NCBI GenBank assembly: GCA_021202075.1
Contig: JAJQDT010000060.1
Span: 26,651 to 90,650, forward strand
Source of the DNA: Lachnospiraceae bacterium
GTDB taxonomy: Bacteria; Bacillota; Clostridia; Lachnospirales; Lachnospiraceae
DNA length: 64,000 bases
Direction: 5' to 3'
Below, in pieces: positions 59,961 through 64,000 of the stretch. How positions within the stretch are numbered: position 1 is the stretch's first letter; every line of letters begins with the position of its first letter. The position numbers and the translations under genes were made by a program. The notes under the pieces were generated by a model. The model was given only the letters and a program-made list of their open reading frames with translations. It had not been told where the DNA came from and did no database searches.

Positions 59961-59989
59961 ATTATACACTATGTCTTTTGTATTTTCAA
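59961..59989 (-). promoter_or_regulatory. Sigma-A promoter of the rhamnogalacturonan ABC operon
   Basis: On the minus strand TTGAAA (59984-59989), 17 nt, TATAAT (59961-59966). Start codon about 140 nt downstream. Confidence 0.87.
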
Positions 59990-60166
59990 TAATTATTTTG
60001 ATTTTTTGTCAAATATTTTCGTTGTTTTTGCGAAAATCACTGTCGTTTTCTTTCGTATCATTGTTATTTCTGGCAGAAGCAACGGGTGAACCGCCCAACG
60101 TCGTAAGCCAACGAGATTGCAGTCGACTTTCTTTGTTCATAAGTTTCCGCGCATTTGTTCCCGCCC

Positions 60167-60222
60167 GGCACCTCGTCTTCCGGATAGCCAGGCTGTTTGG
60201 GAGCATCCGGCAACGAGGTACC
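60167..60222 (-). terminator. Compound inverted repeat after the dUTPase gene
   Basis: Outer arms GGCACCTCGT and ACGAGGTACC (one wobble) enclose CCGGAT and ATCCGG, with a further small palindrome in the centre. It starts 5 nt past the stop codon. No T-tract follows, so termination is likely but not sure. Confidence 0.6.
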
Positions 60223-60227
60223 AGGTA

Positions 60228-60665
60228 TTAGTTCCTCCCGGTGCTCCCTAGTCCGCCGCGATCCGGCGCATCCAGCGCCGGAACTGTCTCAAAGTAAAGC
60301 TCCGGCTGGTGCTCCATGATCCGGAACTGACAGATACGGTCGTTTGTATGGATTACCGTGTCGCGCACTGCGTAGGCGGGCATATACCACCAGTCGTTCG
60401 GACCGGCATAGGTCTCGTCGATGATGCCCATATGGTTCGTCTGAATGATGCCAAAATTTTTAAACGTCGAGCTGCGCGGGACAATGTGCGCCTCGTATCC
60501 CGCCGGAAGCTGCATCGCCACGCCGAGCGGAATCAGGCGGAACTCTCCCTGTTTCATCGTAATCTCCTCCGCTGCGCGCAGATCGACCCAGTCCGACTTG
60601 CCGCCGATGTACTCGAGACGCTTAATATCGTCATTTAAATATTGGATACGTATGGTTTTCTTCAT
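60228..60665 (-). CDS. dut: dUTP diphosphatase
   Basis: This trimeric enzyme cleaves dUTP to dUMP and pyrophosphate, protecting DNA from uracil. The 145-residue protein has the five dUTPase motifs: [37 protein letters not shown] and [16 protein letters not shown] precedes the ATG. It follows the debranching enzyme gene after 28 nt, so they may be cotranscribed. Confidence 0.92.
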   Translation of the reverse strand: MKKTIRIQYLNDDIKRLEYIGGKSDWVDLRAAEEITMKQGEFRLIPLGVAMQLPAGYEAHIVPRSSTFKNFGIIQTNHMGIIDETYAGPNDWWYMPAYAVRDTVIHTNDRICQFRIMEHQPELYFETVPALDAPDRGGLGSTGRN

Positions 60666-60693
60666 AAGTTCTCCTTTTCTGCTTCTTTTCGTT

Positions 60694-62820
60694 TCAGTAT
60701 GACCGCCCCGCGAACACGGCCACGGAGCGCGGCTGCATCAGGAAGGTGCCGCCCATGCGCCGTTCCTCGTGTTCTTCGTAGAAATATCTGCCGCACTCGT
60801 CCCCCGCCGTGTTCACACTCAGATACCAGACGCCGCCATGCGGAATCTGCGGCAGGCCGATCTCGACCGGCTCCCAGTAGGAGTTCACCGCGATATAGAT
60901 CATGTCGTCGCGCCCCTTCTGGCGGTCATAGCCCGCGAAGCTGACGCCGATGGTGCGCGCGTTTTCCGGCAAATCGGTAATTTCCGGATTGACGTCATGG
61001 GCGCGCAGGGCAGGCATCCCGCAGACCGCGTCCGGCAGGCGCTTCTGAATGATCCGGTGGCGCAGCCGATAATGAATCATGAATTTGAAAAACTCATAGA
61101 TATCTCTGTTTTTCTCGATATAGCTCCAGTCCAGCCAGGAGATCTCGTTGTCCTGGCAGTAACCGTTGTTATTTCCAAACTGGGTATTTCCGAACTCGTC
61201 CCCCGCATAGAACATCGGTGTGCCGCGGCTGCAAAAAAGTACGGTACAGGCATTGCGGATCATCTTGCGGCGCAGCTGATTGACTTCGGGGTCGTCTGTC
61301 TCGCCCTCCGCGCCGCAGTTCCAGCTGCGGTTGTCATTCGTGCCGTCCGTATTGTTCCAGCCGTTTGCCTCATTGTGCTTTTCGTTATAAGAATACAGAT
61401 CATACAAAGTAAAGCCGTCATGGCAGGTGAGGAAATTGATGCAGGAATTGTAGCCAACATAGTTCCCTTTCCCATCCTCATACGCGCTCCCGTACAGGTC
61501 GCCGGACCCGGCAAGGCTCCACGCGGCCGTCCAGGCCACCCAGTTGTCGCCCTTTAAATAAGAACGCATCACATCACGGTATCTGCCGTTCCACTCCGCC
61601 CAGCGGCGGCTGGCCGGAAACTTTCCGACCTGATACATCCCGCCTGCGTCCCAGGCCTCCGCAATCAGTTTGACATTGCTCAGCACCGGATCGTACGCCA
61701 GACTGCGCAGCAGCGGCGGATTGTTCAGCGGCGTGCCGTCCTCATGGCGACCCAGAATGCTGGCCAGGTCAAAGCGGAACCCGTCCACGCGGTAATAAAT
61801 CGTCCAGTAGCGCAGGCAGTCCACGATCATCTGCTGGACAATCGGGTGATTGCAGTTCAGCGTATTGCCGCAGCCGCTGAAATTATAATAATTTCCATCC
61901 GGCGTCAGCATGTAATAGACGCGGTTGTCAAAACCCTTGAAGCTGAACGTCGGGCCGAGCTCATTGCCTTCGGCCGTGTGGTTGAACACCACATCCAGAA
62001 TTACCTCAATATCGTTCCTGTGAAGTTCTCGGATCAGGTTCTTCAGCTCGCCGCTGACCCGGTGCGTCGCGGCGGACGCCGCATAGCTCGAATTCGGCGA
62101 GTAGAAACAGACCGGATTGTAGCCCCAATAGTCCAGAAGCGTCCGCCCGTTCACCTCCCGCATATCGCGCGTCTCATCAAACTCAAAAATCGGCATCAGC
62201 TCCACCGCGTTGATCCCTAGCTCCTTCAGGTAAAGAATCTTCTGCCGCAGGCCGTCAAACGTGCCGGGGTAGCGCACCCCGGACGACGGATGCTGCGTGA
62301 ACCCGCGCACGTGCAGCTCATAGATGATCAGGTCGCTCAGCTCTTTTTTCGACTGCGGCATCGCGCCCCAGTCAAACGAATCCTTCATCACGCGGGCATG
62401 ATAGCTGTCCATTTTCTTCATGCCCCAGTGTCTCTGCCCCGCGACATCCCGCGCGTAGGGATCCAGCAGCACCGCATTGCGGTCAAAAATCAGCCCCTTC
62501 TCCGCATCATACGGCCCATCCACCCGGTAAGCATACTCAAACTTATCAATGTCCAGCCCGAACACGATCATCGCGTACACGTCGCCGATCTTATATTCCT
62601 GCGGGAACGGGAGCACCGCGTACGGCTCCTCCTCCCCATTATGGTAAAGAAGGAGCTCGCACGAGGTCCCTTCCTTTGTATGCACGGTAAAATTCACGCC
62701 GGAATCAAGCGCCATCGCGCCATTCATATCAAAAAACCCCGGCCGCACCTGAAACCCATTGATCTCCCGCATCGGGCGGATCGACAAGGGGTAATCTATC
62801 TTAAAATTTGACTGATCCAT
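60694..62820 (-). CDS. GlgX/isoamylase-type glycogen debranching enzyme (GH13)
   Basis: This 708-residue enzyme cuts alpha-1,6 branches in glycogen or similar glucans. It has an N-terminal CBM48-like domain and a GH13 barrel with [11 protein letters not shown], the nucleophile Asp in [12 protein letters not shown], the acid/base Glu in [10 protein letters not shown] and Asp in [15 protein letters not shown] lies 9 nt before the ATG at 62820. No signal peptide. It is unrelated to the pectin genes in function and may be moved by its own promoter upstream. Confidence 0.93.
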   Translation of the reverse strand: MDQSNFKIDYPLSIRPMREINGFQVRPGFFDMNGAMALDSGVNFTVHTKEGTSCELLLYHNGEEEPYAVLPFPQEYKIGDVYAMIVFGLDIDKFEYAYRVDGPYDAEKGLIFDRNAVLLDPYARDVAGQRHWGMKKMDSYHARVMKDSFDWGAMPQSKKELSDLIIYELHVRGFTQHPSSGVRYPGTFDGLRQKILYLKELGINAVELMPIFEFDETRDMREVNGRTLLDYWGYNPVCFYSPNSSYAASAATHRVSGELKNLIRELHRNDIEVILDVVFNHTAEGNELGPTFSFKGFDNRVYYMLTPDGNYYNFSGCGNTLNCNHPIVQQMIVDCLRYWTIYYRVDGFRFDLASILGRHEDGTPLNNPPLLRSLAYDPVLSNVKLIAEAWDAGGMYQVGKFPASRRWAEWNGRYRDVMRSYLKGDNWVAWTAAWSLAGSGDLYGSAYEDGKGNYVGYNSCINFLTCHDGFTLYDLYSYNEKHNEANGWNNTDGTNDNRSWNCGAEGETDDPEVNQLRRKMIRNACTVLFCSRGTPMFYAGDEFGNTQFGNNNGYCQDNEISWLDWSYIEKNRDIYEFFKFMIHYRLRHRIIQKRLPDAVCGMPALRAHDVNPEITDLPENARTIGVSFAGYDRQKGRDDMIYIAVNSYWEPVEIGLPQIPHGGVWYLSVNTAGDECGRYFYEEHEERRMGGTFLMQPRSVAVFAGRSY

Positions 62821-62892
62821 AGCATTCACTCCAAACTGAAATAGTTATGAATAGATTACCATATGGCGAAACGTGATTCAAGCATCAAAATG

Positions 62893-62925
62893 AAAAGCCC
62901 TATGCATTTTTTGCATAGGGCTTTC
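62893..62925 (-). terminator. Terminator after the leucine-rich-repeat protein gene
   Basis: AAAGCCCTATGCA and its complement (13 bp) around a short T-loop, with TTTTCATTTTG on the minus strand. It lies 80 nt past the stop codon. Confidence 0.85.
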
Positions 62926-63004
62926 CATTTTAGATTCTGTTCTCGTATTCGATAGCGTCACTGCTGCAGTAATCAAATGCAGTTCGGAGTTCTGTCCGAG
63001 ATTC

Positions 63005-64000
63005 TTACTTTTTCACCTTAATCGAAGAGGAAGCGCCTCTCGCCTTAAAGATGGCCTTGTATGCCGATACCTTTGACGACGGAACCTTGAAGGTGCAGTT
63101 CGACTTAATCTTCTTAAACGCATTTGCCTTCACGCTGGATTTCGTCAGCTTTGTCGTCTTCAGCGTTACCTTCGCCAGCTTCTTATCTCCATAGAACGCT
63201 TTCTTTCCAATGGTCTTGAGCACCTTCGATTTACTCGTAAAGCTCTTCATGACCGTGCAGTTCTGGAACGCGGACGTTCCGATGGAAGTCAGTGCCGTTG
63301 ATGTCAGGTTGGCCTTTTTGACCGCTTTGCAGCCATAGAATGCTTTGCTTCCGATCGTCTCAATCGAAGCCAGCGTAATGCTGGATTTTTTGCTTCCGAC
63401 AGTCGTCAGCTTCGCACAATTGCAGAATGCCTTGCTTTCAATCGTTGTCAGCTTCGTCATGCCGTCTATCGAGATCAGCTTCTTGCAGCCGTTGAATGCA
63501 CTGGCTCCGATTCTCACCACCTCTGAACAGCCACTGACGGTCTTGAGATTGGTGCACTTATTAAACGCCTTCGTTTCAATGACAGTGACAGCTCCGCCAA
63601 CCGCCACGGTTTCAAGACTTGTGCAGTTTTCAAACGCGCTCTCGCCAATTGTCGTTACCTTATAAGAAACCCCGTTGATGGTCACCGAAGCCGGAATGAT
63701 GACACTGGTCACATTCTTTGAGGCCGGACCGGTCACCGTCACGGTATTCCCGGACGTGCCCGAGGCCGTCACGGTATATTCCGCTGTAGAATCCGTGTAA
63801 ACTGTGCCAACTGCCGCGCCGGACGCCGTCTGATCGGTCGTTGAATCCGTTGCTTCCGTCTGCGCTGATGCATCGGTCTCTGCCGCCGTTACCGTAATCG
63901 TAACCGTCCCGCTGGCTGCCGTGTAATTGGTTGTGGCCGCTGCTGTCACTGTGATCGTTGCCGTTCCGGCGGCCACACCTGTCACCACGCCGCTGCTGCT
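63005..64000 (-). CDS. BspA-type leucine-rich-repeat surface protein, C-terminal part
   Basis: The frame is open to the end of the window, so the N-terminus is missing. The visible 331 residues start in a Big_2-type Ig-like domain (SSGVVTGVAAGTATITVTA), pass a Thr/Ala/Asp-rich linker, and continue through about seven LRR_5 units of the type GESAFENCTSLETVAV and GKKAFYGDKKLAKVTL. The tail ends in a Lys/Ser-rich segment (VPSSKVSAYKAIFKARGASSSIKVKK), common in Lachnospiraceae surface proteins. It is probably exported and bound to the wall or to host or food fibres. Confidence 0.85.
   Translation of the reverse strand, partial: SSSGVVTGVAAGTATITVTAAATTNYTAASGTVTITVTAAETDASAQTEATDSTTDQTASGAAVGTVYTDSTAEYTVTASGTSGNTVTVTGPASKNVTSVIIPASVTINGVSYKVTTIGESAFENCTSLETVAVGGAVTVIETKAFNKCTNLKTVSGCSEVVRIGASAFNGCKKLISIDGMTKLTTIESKAFCNCAKLTTVGSKKSSITLASIETIGSKAFYGCKAVKKANLTSTALTSIGTSAFQNCTVMKSFTSKSKVLKTIGKKAFYGDKKLAKVTLKTTKLTKSSVKANAFKKIKSNCTFKVPSSKVSAYKAIFKARGASSSIKVKK

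Larger units (their letters stand above)
59819..60227. other. Promoter and repeat region upstream of the LplB-type gene
   Basis: About 410 bases without a gene hold the operon promoter (59961-59989), a leader with four 8-bp repeats (59870-59901), and a compound inverted repeat past the dUTPase gene (60167-60222). A short plus-strand frame of hydrophobic residues near 59971-60231 has no ribosome site and is not called. Confidence 0.7.

Noticed and set aside
59971..60231. 86-codon hydrophobic plus-strand frame
   Set aside because: It starts in the AT-rich promoter of the ABC operon, has no ribosome site and ends in a hairpin.
1..64000. tRNA, rRNA, prophage or insertion sequence
   Set aside because: No cloverleaf, rRNA stretch, integrase, transposase or phage structural gene was recognised on either strand.

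Overview
The window looks like a chromosomal segment of a spore-forming anaerobic Firmicute, most probably a gut Lachnospiraceae. The reasons are the spoIIIA sporulation operon, AGGAGG-type ribosome binding sites before nearly every gene, sigma-A and sigma-E type promoters, and a large plant-polysaccharide locus of the kind found in gut Clostridia. The genus cannot be fixed from the sequence alone. No rRNA, tRNA, CRISPR array, insertion sequence or phage gene was seen.

Layout. (1) 1-5.5 kb, minus strand: spoIIIAA to spoIIIAH (AH runs off the edge), read from a good sigma-E promoter at 5546-5574. Five of its seven junctions carry unusually long, repeat- or hairpin-bearing spacers. (2) 5.7-10.5 kb: an atypical carbamate kinase, a two-gene remnant of a peptide/nickel ABC importer whose binding-protein gene has an in-frame TAG, and an HxlR regulator. 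(3) 10.7-15.9 kb: a ribose-type sugar ABC importer plus an aldehyde dehydrogenase, behind a consensus promoter. (4) 16-21 kb: relics of an AraC gene and of a methyltransferase, then a GH2 beta-galactosidase divergent from an intact AraC regulator. (5) 20.9-23.7 kb: FeoA-like protein, P1B-type metal ATPase and CsoR repressor with three matching operator sequences. (6) 23.8-28.2 kb: TauE/SafE permease, Fic enzyme and a lipoprotein esterase with acidic repeats.

(7) 28.4-60 kb, all minus strand: a nearly complete pectin and hexuronate catabolic locus. An ABC importer without its own ATPase probably imports rhamnogalacturonan oligomers. GH105, GH28, GH2 and a GH112 phosphorylase take them apart, apparently inside the cell. 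KduI and KduD, helped by a KdgF-like cupin, convert the unsaturated uronate. UxaC, UxaB and UxaA process galacturonate; UxaC, UxuB and UxuA process glucuronate. KdgK and Eda finish to pyruvate and glyceraldehyde 3-phosphate. A TRAP transporter and an MFS carrier probably bring in free uronates. The TRAP and MFS promoters share an almost identical core with a palindrome placed exactly between the -35 and -10 boxes, which suggests one repressor, perhaps the GntR-family protein encoded in the locus.

(8) 60.2-64 kb: dUTPase, a GlgX/isoamylase-type debranching enzyme, and the C-terminal part of a BspA-type leucine-rich-repeat surface protein.

A second theme is small repeated DNA. A modular family of short hairpins, many with GAA/TTC loops and with arms that differ between copies yet still pair, is scattered through intergenic spaces, as are a second ~60-70 bp repeat family and several mini- or microsatellites, including fourteen degenerate 7-bp units in the uronate locus.
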